Of a DNA stretch of 55,246 bases, positions 8,566 to 17,700 are shown piece by piece (the first letter of the stretch is position 1; the number at the start of each line of letters is the position of its first letter). Source of the DNA: Verrucomicrobiota bacterium (GTDB lineage: Bacteria > Verrucomicrobiota > Verrucomicrobiia > Limisphaerales > UBA1100); NCBI GenBank assembly GCA_028343615.1, contig JAOLZA010000009.1, positions 1 through 55,246 of the forward strand, in the 5' to 3' direction. The position numbers were made by a program, and so were the translations under genes. The notes beneath the pieces were generated by a model. That model was not told where the DNA came from and did no database searches. It was given only the letters and a program-made list of their open reading frames with translations.

Positions 8566-9785
8566 TTATCCTCCAAACGATCCCACACCAACCGGTCCAA
8601 TTCCTCGCGGGCCGGCTCGCAGCCAATGCGTGCGATGATTTCGCCGGCAAAGGCGTGCATAATCATTCGATGCGCTGCATCTTCATCAAGCCCGCGCGCG
8701 CGCAGATAAAAGATCTGCTCAGCATTCATTTGGCCAATCGTCGCGCCGTGCGTGCACTTTACGTCATCCGCGTAAATTTCCAGTTGCGGCTTGGTGTTCA
8801 CCGTCGCGTTATCGGAGAGTAATAGGTTTTTATTTGTCTGCTTTGCGTCCGTCTTGTCCGCACCTTTGTGAACGTGAATGCGCCCGTGAAACACCGCGCG
8901 AGCGTGATCATCAAGAATGCCGTTAAAATATTCATGGCTTTCGCAGTGGGGCTGAAGGTGATCCACCACCATATGATGATCTATAAGCTGTTTGCCGTGC
9001 GGCAGATACAAACCATTCAGCATCGCCTCAATGCCAGTGCCGTCTAACCGCGCGCGGATATTATTGCGTGCGATCCGGCCGCCGAGGGCGATTGAGTGAT
9101 GCGCCACGCGACAGTCGCGGCCCATCGTGGCGTGCAAACCGGCCACGTGGAACGCAGCCGGGCTTTCGTTCTGAAACTTCACGTGCTCCAGATGCGCATT
9201 GTCGCCGGCGCTCAATTCGGTGATTGCATTATTAAAATACGCGGAATCCGCGCCTGTCCAGCTTTCAAGAATGGTCGCCTTGCTGTTCGGGCCGAGAGTG
9301 ATGTGATTGCGAATATTCGCCGTCGCACCATCACCGCCGGTGCTTAAATAATAAATGCGAATGGGTGTTTTAAAACACACGCCCTCCGCCACGCACACCC
9401 TCGCGCCATCAGTAAAACTCGCGGCATTCAATGCGCCAAATGCGTCATCCGCTTCGCACGGTTTAAATACCGCCGCCGCAAGATTGCTAATCTCCACCCC
9501 GTCCGGCAGTTCGTCTAGATCTGAAAGCTCACTAGAATAATGACCATTCACAAACACAAGCTGCGGGCCATCAATTTCCGAAAAAACACTGGCCTCTAAA
9601 TTCGCAGCCGCATCACCCGTCGCCGCGGTGAATTCCAGTTCCGCGATCGGCGCGACGCTGGTAAAACGCCAATCCTCATCGCGCGTGGTGGGGAACCCAA
9701 GCTCCGCGAAGCGCGCGCCGCCGTCGCCCCTCTTCGGCAGAGCGGCCAGCAAGCGGTCCACAGCGTTGTTGGCGGGGGCAACCAT
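8562..9785 (-). CDS. sufD: Fe-S cluster scaffold subunit SufD
   Basis: A 407-residue right-handed beta-helix protein that forms the SufB-SufC2-SufD scaffold. The C-terminal SufBD core is clear: DDVKCTHGATIGQMNAEQIF and RARGLDEDAAHRMIMHAFAG. The N-terminal 130 residues are variable, as usual. The ATG overlaps the sufC stop by one base and the stop overlaps sufE by four. It acts in the cytoplasm. No key residue is obviously missing. Confidence 0.96.
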   Translation of the reverse strand: MVAPANNAVDRLLAALPKRGDGGARFAELGFPTTRDEDWRFTSVAPIAELEFTAATGDAAANLEASVFSEIDGPQLVFVNGHYSSELSDLDELPDGVEISNLAAAVFKPCEADDAFGALNAASFTDGARVCVAEGVCFKTPIRIYYLSTGGDGATANIRNHITLGPNSKATILESWTGADSAYFNNAITELSAGDNAHLEHVKFQNESPAAFHVAGLHATMGRDCRVAHHSIALGGRIARNNIRARLDGTGIEAMLNGLYLPHGKQLIDHHMVVDHLQPHCESHEYFNGILDDHARAVFHGRIHVHKGADKTDAKQTNKNLLLSDNATVNTKPQLEIYADDVKCTHGATIGQMNAEQIFYLRARGLDEDAAHRMIMHAFAGEIIARIGCEPAREELDRLVWDRLEDK

Positions 9786-10549
9786 TAGGCAGTTTGGAGT
9801 TCTCCGCTGGTAATCCAGTCGTAGCCTTTTTCCTCGAGCTCCAGCGCCAATTCCTTGCCACCAGATTTCACAATGCGGCCGTCGTACAGCACGTGCACAA
9901 AATCGGGCACAATATAATCAAGTAAACGCTGGTAGTGCGTGATGATAAGTTGCGCGTTATCGGCGCGCTTGAGCGTGTTCACGCCATTGGCCACGACCTT
10001 CAGCGCGTCAATATCCAAACCTGAATCGGTTTCATCCAGAACGGCCATTGCAGGATTGAGCAGCGCCATTTGCAAAATTTCAGCGCGCTTCTTTTCGCCA
10101 CCGGAAAACCCTTCGTTCACGGAACGTTTGAGTAAAGATTCGTCTAATTCCAGCAAATTAATTTTCTGACGCATTAGCTTCAGAAAATCCACCGCGTTAA
10201 GCGCCGCCTCTCCGTGATGCTCGCGCACAGCATTCACCGCCGCACGCAAAAAGTAAGTCGTGTTCACACCGGGAATTTCCACCGGATATTGAAACGCCAA
10301 AAACAACCCCTCGCGCACGCGCACCTCGGGTGCGAGTTCCAGCAAATCCTGCCCATTGAACGTCACGGAACCCTCGCCCACATCAAACGCATCGCGACCG
10401 GCCAACACCTGCGCAAGGGTACTCTTACCACTGCCATTGGGCCCCATAATCGCGTGCACTTCACCGGCGTTAATGGTCAAGTCGATCCCCTTGAGAATTT
10501 CCTTGCCCTCCACGCCGGCCTTTAGATTTTTAATTTCTAACATTTTCAT
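9785..10549 (-). CDS. sufC: Fe-S assembly ATPase SufC
   Basis: A 254-residue ABC-type ATPase. Walker A is GPNGSGKST (residues 36-44), the signature is FSGGEKKR (148-155), and Walker B is MAVLDETDSGLD near 168-179. LFLAFQYPVEIPGV is a SufC-specific segment between Walker A and the signature. ATP hydrolysis drives conformational change of SufB/SufD in the cytoplasm. It lies four bases after sufB and overlaps sufD by one base. Confidence 0.97.
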   Translation of the reverse strand: MKMLEIKNLKAGVEGKEILKGIDLTINAGEVHAIMGPNGSGKSTLAQVLAGRDAFDVGEGSVTFNGQDLLELAPEVRVREGLFLAFQYPVEIPGVNTTYFLRAAVNAVREHHGEAALNAVDFLKLMRQKINLLELDESLLKRSVNEGFSGGEKKRAEILQMALLNPAMAVLDETDSGLDIDALKVVANGVNTLKRADNAQLIITHYQRLLDYIVPDFVHVLYDGRIVKSGGKELALELEEKGYDWITSGELQTA

Positions 10550-10553
10550 ATTC

Positions 10554-12005
10554 CTATCCCACGCTGCCTTCGAGGCTCACGTCCATTAGCGCCTGAGCTT
10601 CCATTGCGAATTCCATTGGAAGTTCGCGAAAGACTTCTTTGCAAAATCCGTTCACAATCATATTCACCGCGTCCTGTGTTTCAATACCGCGGGCGTTGCA
10701 GTAAAAAATCTGGTCCTCGCCAATTTTCGATGTGGTGGCCTCGTGCTCGACTTGGGCCGATGGGTTTTTCACCTCGATGTATGGAAACGTATGGGCGCCG
10801 CAGCGGCTTCCGATGAGCAACGAATCACACTGCGTATAGTTACGGGCGTTTGTGGCGTTCTTACCCATCTGCACGAGACCACGATAGCTGTTCTGGCCTT
10901 TGCCAGCAGAGATGCCTTTGCTGATGACGGTGCTACGGGTATTCTTGCCGAGATGAATCATCTTGGTGCCGGTGTCCGCCTGTTGCGCGAGGTTGGCGAG
11001 GGCCACGGAGTAGAACTCACCTACGGAGTCATCGCCTCGCAAAATAACACTAGGGTATTTCCATGTGATCGCTGAGCCGGTCTCCACCTGCGTCCAGCAA
11101 ATTTTCGAGCGCGCGCCTTTGCAGATGCCGCGTTTGGTCACGAAATTGTAAATGCCGCCGTTGCCGTCTTCATCACCGGGGTACCAGTTTTGCACAGTCG
11201 AATATTTAATCTCTGCATCGCCAAGCGCTACGAGTTCGACCACCGCGGCATGCAGTTGATTTTCATCACGCATCGGTGCGGTGCAGCCTTCGAGATAACT
11301 CACGTGACTGCCCTCATCAGCGATAATGAGCGTGCGCTCAAACTGACCTGTTTCGGCGGCATTAATTCTAAAATACGTACTCAACTCCAACGGGCACCGC
11401 ACCCCTTTTGGGATGTAAACAAACGAGCCATCGCTGAACACCGCCGAATTAAGCGTGGCAAAAAAATTGTCCGTGTACGGCACCACCGTGCCCAGATATT
11501 TTTTGATGAGCTCCGGATACTCCTGCACCGCCTCTGAGAACGAACAGAAAATCACGCCATGCTTGGCAAGTTCCTCCTTATGCGTGGTGCCAACGGAGAT
11601 GCTGTCGAACACCGCATCCACCGCCACGCCCGCAAGCCGCTCACGCTCGTGCAAGGGCACGCCGAGTTTTTCATAGGTTTCCAACAACTTAGGATCCACC
11701 TCATCGAGGCTCTTTGGGCGGTCCTTGTCCTTCGCGCCCGGCGAGGAGTAGTAGCTGACCGCCTGATAATCAATGGTGTCGTACTTCACCTGCGGCCAGT
11801 GCGGCTCTTTCATTGTCTCCCAATGGCGAAAGGCTTTGAGTCGCCATTCGAGCAGCCACTCCGGCTCGTTTTTCTTGGTGGAGATATGGCGCACAACATC
11901 TTCGTCAAGTCCGGGCGGCAGCGTGTCAGCTTCGATGTCAGTATAGAAACCCCACTTATATTCCTGCGCCACAAAGCGATCGATGGTTTCAGTGTCTGCG
12001 CTCAT
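10554..12005 (-). CDS. sufB: Fe-S cluster scaffold subunit SufB
   Basis: A protein of 483 residues when started at the ATG at 12005, which overlaps the regulator stop (ATGA); an in-frame ATG at 12038 lies inside the regulator gene and is less likely. The sequence follows SufB closely: [18 protein letters not shown] at the N-terminus, [19 protein letters not shown] in the middle, and [16 protein letters not shown] at the C-terminus. SufB binds the nascent [4Fe-4S] cluster and receives sulfur from SufE. It is the second gene of the operon and is coupled to the regulator gene. Confidence 0.97.
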   Translation of the reverse strand: MSADTETIDRFVAQEYKWGFYTDIEADTLPPGLDEDVVRHISTKKNEPEWLLEWRLKAFRHWETMKEPHWPQVKYDTIDYQAVSYYSSPGAKDKDRPKSLDEVDPKLLETYEKLGVPLHERERLAGVAVDAVFDSISVGTTHKEELAKHGVIFCSFSEAVQEYPELIKKYLGTVVPYTDNFFATLNSAVFSDGSFVYIPKGVRCPLELSTYFRINAAETGQFERTLIIADEGSHVSYLEGCTAPMRDENQLHAAVVELVALGDAEIKYSTVQNWYPGDEDGNGGIYNFVTKRGICKGARSKICWTQVETGSAITWKYPSVILRGDDSVGEFYSVALANLAQQADTGTKMIHLGKNTRSTVISKGISAGKGQNSYRGLVQMGKNATNARNYTQCDSLLIGSRCGAHTFPYIEVKNPSAQVEHEATTSKIGEDQIFYCNARGIETQDAVNMIVNGFCKEVFRELPMEFAMEAQALMDVSLEGSVG

Positions 12006-12472
12006 TTTAGTTTTCCCTTTCCGGCACAATCCGGACACACGCCGCGCATCGAGATTTCAGAATGCGTCACCTTAAAACCACGTGGCACTTTGAACCCGCT
12101 TTGGCGCAGCTTGGGTTTGCCTTCAAAATCAGAAATCCCGCCGCAGTCTTCACATTGGAAATGCGCGTGCTCGTGCATATTCGGGCAATAGCGCGTGGCC
12201 GCGCGGTCGAGGTTCACCTGCTTCACGAGATGATGTTTCACCAACGCATCGAGGCAATTGTAAACCGTGGCCATCGAAATATCCGGCTTCTCCTGTTTGG
12301 CGTGCAGAAACACTTCGTCCGCCGTGGGGTGATCCAATTTATCTAGCAATACCCCGTAAACCACCTCGCGCTGAGCTGTGGGCCGCAGCCCCGATTCGAC
12401 GATGCAACGGCTCACCGCCCCGCGATCGCGGCGGGGCGGAACAAAGACTGTACGTGCTTTGACGTCCTTCAT
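12002..12472 (-). CDS. Fur/PerR-family metalloregulator, first gene of the suf operon
   Basis: A protein of 156 residues from the ATG at 12472; a frame open to 12574 would run through the operator and is rejected. The winged-helix part contains [15 protein letters not shown] and recognition helix [20 protein letters not shown]. The structural zinc site is C107, C110, C146 and C149. Aligned to Bacillus PerR, the regulatory ligands are H48, H102, H104 and D115, but the PerR Asp85 position is C96 ([10 protein letters not shown]). Asp rather than Glu at 115 favours PerR-like peroxide sensing over Fur iron sensing; the Cys leaves this open. It probably binds the palindrome at 12515-12533 and controls its own operon. 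Its stop overlaps the sufB start by four bases. Confidence 0.9.
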   Translation of the reverse strand: MKDVKARTVFVPPRRDRGAVSRCIVESGLRPTAQREVVYGVLLDKLDHPTADEVFLHAKQEKPDISMATVYNCLDALVKHHLVKQVNLDRAATRYCPNMHEHAHFQCEDCGGISDFEGKPKLRQSGFKVPRGFKVTHSEISMRGVCPDCAGKGKLK

Positions 12473-12514
12473 GGTAAAACGATCATCGCCGACAACCCGT
12501 ATGGCGTCAATAGT

Positions 12515-12533
12515 ATTTAGAATAATTCTAAAT
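12515..12533 (-). promoter_or_regulatory. Fur/PerR-type operator, perfect 9-1-9 palindrome
   Basis: ATTTAGAAT-A-ATTCTAAAT is an exact inverted repeat. Its 7-1-7 core TTAGAAT-A-ATTCTAA follows the arrangement of PerR and Fur boxes (compare TTATAAT-N-ATTATAA). Its centre is 52 bases upstream of the regulator ATG, in the gap between divergent genes. On the minus strand a possible -35 (TTGCGA) and an AT-rich -10 region overlap it, so binding would block transcription of the suf operon. Confidence 0.75.
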
Positions 12534-12553
12534 TGCATTCGCAACACCCATCC

Positions 12554-12582
12554 TTTCCACCCGCAATCACACACGCTATACT
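12554..12582 (+). promoter_or_regulatory. Possible sigma70-type promoter of the 2-hydroxyacid dehydrogenase gene
   Basis: TTTCCA (12554-12559), a 17-base spacer and TATACT (12577-12582) lie just before the ATG at 12596. If used, transcription would start about seven bases before the ATG, leaving no room for a normal ribosome site, so the mRNA would be nearly leaderless. The call rests only on consensus similarity. Confidence 0.35.
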
Positions 12583-12595
12583 GACGGCCGAAGCT

Positions 12596-13597
12596 ATGTC
12601 TTGGAACATCCTAGCCACACCTAGCACGATTGGGGGAGTTGGTGCTGCGTCTGCCGATTTTTTGCGCAAAAACCTCTGTGAAGTCACCTTTGCTGAACCC
12701 TTTCGTGCGCAATCAGCGGGGGATTTAAAACGGTTACTGCCAGGAATTCAGGCGGTTTATGCGGGGGCAGATGAATTTTCGGCCGAATTATTGGCCAGTT
12801 CGGAGACGGCTGAATTGCGAATCATTTCCCGGTGGGGGGTAGGTTTTGAGCGAATTGATGTGGACGCTGCCACGGCACACGGCATCGTGATTGCTTACAC
12901 GCCCGGAATGCTCGATGAGGCGGTCGCGGATTACACCTTCGCGTTACTACTTGGCATCGCGCGCCGCATCCACACTGCGCACGCTTCGATGATCACTGGG
13001 GAATGGAAACCGGAATGTGGACACGATGTACATGGCAAAACGCTTGGCATCATCGGCTGCGGCCGCATTGGCACGGCGGTGGCACGGCGGGCGGCGGGTT
13101 TCAATCTGCGCGTGTTGGCGTATGACCCTGCTCCAAACGATGCCGCCAAAAAATTAGGTGCGGAATTTATGCCGCTTGAATCACTGCTCGCGCAAAGTGA
13201 TTTTGTTTCACTGCACGCGGCGGTGACACCGGAGACAAAAGGGCTCATTGGCAAGGCACAATTGAATTTGATGAAGCCGGACGCTTATCTAATCAACACC
13301 GGCCGAGGCGCGCTGGTGGATGAAGTGGCATTGGCGAAGGCACTGGATGACAGTAGCATCGCGGGCGCGGCAGTGGACGCGTTTGTGGAAGAGCCTTTAC
13401 CGAAAGAGCATCCCTTTCGCATGGCGAAAAACCTTTTACTCGCGCCGCATCAAGCCGCGTTTTCAAATGAGACGGGCCGGAAAGTAAGCGCCGCCTGTGC
13501 GAAAGCGATCGTGGACTTGATGCGCGGCGAACGGCCGAAGATGGTTTTGAATCCTGAGGTGTTCGACTCGCCACAACTGCGAGCCAAGCTCAACTAA
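12596..13597 (+). CDS. D-isomer-specific 2-hydroxyacid dehydrogenase
   Basis: A protein of 333 residues from the ATG at 12596; an open extension to 12533 would run over the promoter. The NAD-binding Rossmann motif is TLGIIGCGRIGTAVARRA. Catalytic residues are recognisable: Arg before GVGFE, Glu in FVEEPLP and His in LLAPHQAAFS; NTGRGALVDE is the family signature. Members reduce 2-oxoacids or oxidise D-2-hydroxyacids with NAD in the cytoplasm; the closest named enzyme type is D-3-phosphoglycerate dehydrogenase, but the ACT regulatory domain is absent. The substrate cannot be read from the sequence. An iron-type alcohol dehydrogenase follows after three bases, so the two probably act on related compounds. 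Confidence 0.85.
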   Translation: MSWNILATPSTIGGVGAASADFLRKNLCEVTFAEPFRAQSAGDLKRLLPGIQAVYAGADEFSAELLASSETAELRIISRWGVGFERIDVDAATAHGIVIAYTPGMLDEAVADYTFALLLGIARRIHTAHASMITGEWKPECGHDVHGKTLGIIGCGRIGTAVARRAAGFNLRVLAYDPAPNDAAKKLGAEFMPLESLLAQSDFVSLHAAVTPETKGLIGKAQLNLMKPDAYLINTGRGALVDEVALAKALDDSSIAGAAVDAFVEEPLPKEHPFRMAKNLLLAPHQAAFSNETGRKVSAACAKAIVDLMRGERPKMVLNPEVFDSPQLRAKLN

Positions 13598-13600
13598 AAG

Positions 13601-14710
13601 ATGAATGACCAAGTGCACTTTTCTGCGTTGAGCGAAGCGCAATCCGTGCTCAGCGGCCAATCCATTTTTCTGGTGGCCGATTCCGTGGCGTACGCTGCCA
13701 GTGGCGCGGAGGCGATTCTGCGACCATTGCTTGCTGATCGAACTGTTGAAATTTTCGATTCATTCGAACCCAATCCAAAAGTGAATGAAGTGGAAGCATG
13801 CGCGGCGGCTCTTCGCAAAAGCAAAGCGGAAACTATTCTCGCCGTGGGCGGCGGCACGGCAATGGATGTGGCGAAGCTGGCCAATTGGCTAACCGCGCAA
13901 AACGCGGGCAAAGAGGAAATTCTGCATGGTGTTTGGGAATCGCCTCAAACACCGTTGCCACTCATCGCGGTACCAACCACAGCGGGCACGGGCAGTGAGG
14001 CGACGCATTTTGCGGTGGTCTATGTGGATGGCCACAAACATTCCGTGGCGCATCCGCTGATACGGCCTTCGGTGGCGGTGGTGGACGGCACGCTTACGGC
14101 GAGTTCGCCGCCAATGCTCACGGCGCAGTCGGGGTTGGATGCGTTGTGCCAGGCGATTGAATCGATTTGGGCAATTGGCGCGAATGAAACGTCGCTGCCA
14201 TTCGCGCGGGAGGCTATGGGCTTGGCATGGGAAAATTTGGAAGCAGCCGTAAATGCGCCAACTCCCACTGTGCGCGATGCGATGGCGCGCGCGGCGCATC
14301 TCGCGGGGCAAGCAATCAACCTTACCAAGACGACCGTACCGCACGCGTTGTCATACACGATTACTTCCGCACACGGTTTGCCGCACGGCGCGGCGGTGGC
14401 TTTGACGTTGGCGGCGGCATTAGAGTTTAACGGTGAAGTGAGCGAATCCAATTGCCTCGATTCGCGCGGCTCAGTAGCGGTTCGGGAACGGATGATGATG
14501 ATTTATTCGGCAATGGGCGCGTGTGATGCGGCGGAGGCAGCGGGGCGATTTAACGGGTTGGTGAAGGCGATTGGGTGCCCAACGAATTTGGCGGAAGCGG
14601 GCATCACGAAGGCCGCGCAAGTGAAACGCATTTGCGCCACGGTGAATGTGGAGCGGTTGGCGAATAACCCACGGCGACTGACGCCGGAGGATTTACGCGG
14701 ATTATTGTAG
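13601..14710 (+). CDS. Iron-containing (group III) alcohol dehydrogenase family protein
   Basis: A 369-residue protein. AVGGGTAMDVAKLANW (Gly-rich NAD(P) loop) and VPTTAGTGSEAT mark the Fe-ADH family. Of the usual metal ligands, Asp (SGLDALCQAIES) and two His (VPHALSY and GLPHGAA) are present, but the second ligand position, normally His in DALxHAIE, is Gln. The overall pattern resembles the branch that includes phosphonoacetaldehyde reductases; that is a weak assignment from memory of the family. The gene starts three bases after the 2-hydroxyacid dehydrogenase stop and is probably co-transcribed with it. No phosphonate mutase or decarboxylase gene is in the window. Confidence 0.75.
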   Translation: MNDQVHFSALSEAQSVLSGQSIFLVADSVAYAASGAEAILRPLLADRTVEIFDSFEPNPKVNEVEACAAALRKSKAETILAVGGGTAMDVAKLANWLTAQNAGKEEILHGVWESPQTPLPLIAVPTTAGTGSEATHFAVVYVDGHKHSVAHPLIRPSVAVVDGTLTASSPPMLTAQSGLDALCQAIESIWAIGANETSLPFAREAMGLAWENLEAAVNAPTPTVRDAMARAAHLAGQAINLTKTTVPHALSYTITSAHGLPHGAAVALTLAAALEFNGEVSESNCLDSRGSVAVRERMMMIYSAMGACDAAEAAGRFNGLVKAIGCPTNLAEAGITKAAQVKRICATVNVERLANNPRRLTPEDLRGLL

Positions 14711-14716
14711 TAGCTT

Positions 14717-14745
14717 CTGCTGGCAAGATGCCAACAGCACTTTTA
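14717..14745. terminator. Hairpin between convergent genes, possible bidirectional terminator or REP-type element
   Basis: CTGCTGGCA (14717-14725), loop AGA, and TGCCAACAG (14729-14737) form a stem with one mismatch. TTTT follows on the plus strand; on the minus strand the flank is less T-rich. It fills the 32-base gap between the alcohol dehydrogenase and the convergent oxidoreductase. The core GGCAAGATGCC looks like a short dispersed palindrome, but only one copy is visible in this window. Confidence 0.5.
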
Positions 14746-17700
14746 GTTTCCTGCGGCGTTGGCGATTTGTTCGTTAAGAAGTTTCCAGCCGCGTTCGAGG
14801 AAATCGTCACGGGTGAGCTCGCCTTTGTCGCATTTTTCCACTAGGACTTTCTGGGCTAAGTAATCGGCGTTCACGATGCCGGCGCGACTTTGGAGCATGC
14901 GCCATGATTTCCGGCGCTCGATGTGGAAGAGCACCATCTGGCGGCTTACGATGTAATATTTCATTTTCCCGTTCACCTCAGCTTTGAAGTAGACGCCCCA
15001 ATCGGGGACGTAAGCGCGGTGGGTTTCATCAAACACGCGTCGATAAATAACATCCTGCTGCGTGATGACCGTAAGCATGTTGTCCATATGAATAAACTCG
15101 CCGGCTTGCGCCTCTGGGATTTCCTTGAGGTGCTGACGGAAGCGCGCCTCTGTGATAGCCCAGTGGGCGACAGTATAGTTGTATTTGTCACCGGTGGAAG
15201 GGAATTTAGATTCCCACCAGTCGCGTTTGATTGAAGGATTACCCTTAAGCTCGAAGCCTTCCTGCAATGTCTCGCCCGCCCGCGGGTTATAAATAAATTC
15301 CGGCATTCCACGGCTATCGCGAATCATGCGAGCTTGATCTGCACTCATATTGTCCGCCACCCCGTGTTCGGGCTGGCAGGTGGTATAGCATTGGTAAAAA
15401 GCGGTGCCGCGATACTCGAGACCGTCGAGCATGGCTTTATAAAGCTTTGCGGAGTTTGCCATCGAAACCTGAGCGACGTAAGGAGAGCCATGGCCAGCAG
15501 TGAAGGTTTCTGCAACACTTTTCTTCTCGATGAGTTTTCCTTGGGATGCGTCACCAAATTGGTTCATGTCGTAACCACCAAGCATATTCGAGCTATCACT
15601 ATTTTGGCCGCCGGTGTTGGAGTACACCTGCGTGTCAAGCATCAGCATCAACACGTTGGGTTTGTTTTGCAAAACCACTTTGGAAACATTTTGGAAACCA
15701 ATATCGCCCATCGCGCCGTCACCACCGATGGCCCATACCTTGGGCATCTCGCGCACTTCCTGATCGGTCATCTGCGTGTCATCGAGGTGGGTAAGCTCAA
15801 AATATTCACGCTCGCTGCTCACGCCATCCTCGCGCTCGAGCAGCGCGGTGGCCAAACGCTCGGGCGCCACCGAACGCCGCGCGTGGTTGAGCATTGACGA
15901 TTCGCCAAACAGCCAGCTGATGGTGGTGCCATCTTGGAACAGTGAATTCATCCACGGATATGGGTGGGGATTACTCGGCGGCGTGGAGCCGTACACCGTG
16001 TTGCAACCAGTGTGGGCGCCCATATACATCACGCTCATGCCATTGGCGTGGCGACCGTCAATGGCTTGGATGTCGCGGTGGTTGAAAGCATCCTGGCGCA
16101 GCACGGCAATAAGCGCGTCGATGAGTTCGGCATCGGCAATCTCGCCGTGCGCTTCGAGGCGGTGATCGGTGTCAGCGTCATTCTCGCCACCGAGCCCCAT
16201 CACCACGTGTGCGATGCTGCGTTTATAAAAATTATACTCCTCCTCGCTACGTTCCTTGAGTGCCGCGAGGTTGGCCGCGCCGTTAGATTCCAGCTCGTTA
16301 GCCTTCTCGCGCAGGCGCGCGGCTTTCTTGTGATACATCGGCCGCATATACGCCTCAGTGACGGAAGCCACCGCGCGCAGAACGCTCTTCTCACCGCAAC
16401 CGGCGCACGCACCATCGCCGCTAACGAGCGCCTCGTAATTGCGCCGCACCATCAAATGATTTCGCAGCGCCGCCTCGCGCGATGCCTCGGGCGTGTCGTC
16501 GTTATACAGTCCGAGGAATTTTTGGCTGGTGTCAGGCAGTAATCGGCTGAAAACCTGCGCAGTTGTCAGTTCCGCATTGAGATCGGGCGTTTCTGAAACC
16601 ATGCGCAGCGCGTCGTGATCACCACAAACCTGCACGCACTCGCCACAGCCCTTGCAGAGATCGGAAACGAAAATCGAAAAAAGGCCGCCATTACCAGGGC
16701 TCTTCTTCTCCACGCTGCGATAAATTGCAGTTACATCATTATATGCTAATGGCAGTTTATCAATAATGGTCATGAACTCCGCTCTCGCCGCCTCAGCAAT
16801 AGTAGTCAGCTGATCTACTTCCGACCTCAAAATATCTTTGAATGGCTCTTTGCCCTTGCTGGCGACGTTCTCGTTCATACGAGCGCGACAGCGGTCGTCG
16901 AGCCCCTTCACCTCGTTGAGCAGTGTCTTTTGGGCGTCCTTATCCCCCACATAATTTCGGATTGCGGTGACCAAAACCGTGCTAACATCCTGAGCGGTAT
17001 TAGGGAGGGCTGTATCTGGGCAAGCAGTAATACACTCCATGCATTGGGTGCAATTCTCCGCGATGTAAACCGGCGTCTCTCGGCGAGCCACATATTTACT
17101 CTGCGTGGCGCCACTGCCCGAACCCATCACGCCCACGCTGGCAAAGGCACCGGCGGGTTGGTGGTAACCCAGTTCGTTGCGGAACTCGGAGTCAAATTTT
17201 TCCATCGTCTGAAACGGCGCGCGTTCCTGTTCTTCGGGCATGGCGCAGCTGGGGCAGCCGCTGGAGTCGCAGCCGGCGGTGCCGGGCATTTCGATATCGG
17301 ACGCAGTGTGTGGGGCGAGCATCGGGTTGCGCATGCTCGAGGTGTCGGCGTCTTCAATTTCGCCGTGCTGGATTTCCACCACGCGCTCGAAGCCACCGAG
17401 CATCACTTTCATATTCGACTCCACGACTGCCTTACCGAAGCGGCCGAATTTTTTCTCATACTGATCGTGCACGATTTGGTGGTACTCCTCCTCGTCGATG
17501 TTGTGATCCTTGAGGAAACTGGAGACGCGAAAAAAAGCGCCGAGGAAGGAGTTACCCTGCATACGCAGCTGGAGATCCGCGCGGCTGGTAGCATCACGGG
17601 CAATATCGAAACCAGGTAGAATGAACACGCGAATGTTGTTCTCTTTAATAAAGGCGCGATGATGGGCGGGGATGCGCTGCCACGCGGTCTCGGGCGATTC

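Noticed and set aside
12473-12574. A longer N-terminus for the Fur-family regulator starting at 12574
   Set aside because: It would place the 9-1-9 operator and promoter inside the coding sequence. The family alignment begins after the ATG at 12472.
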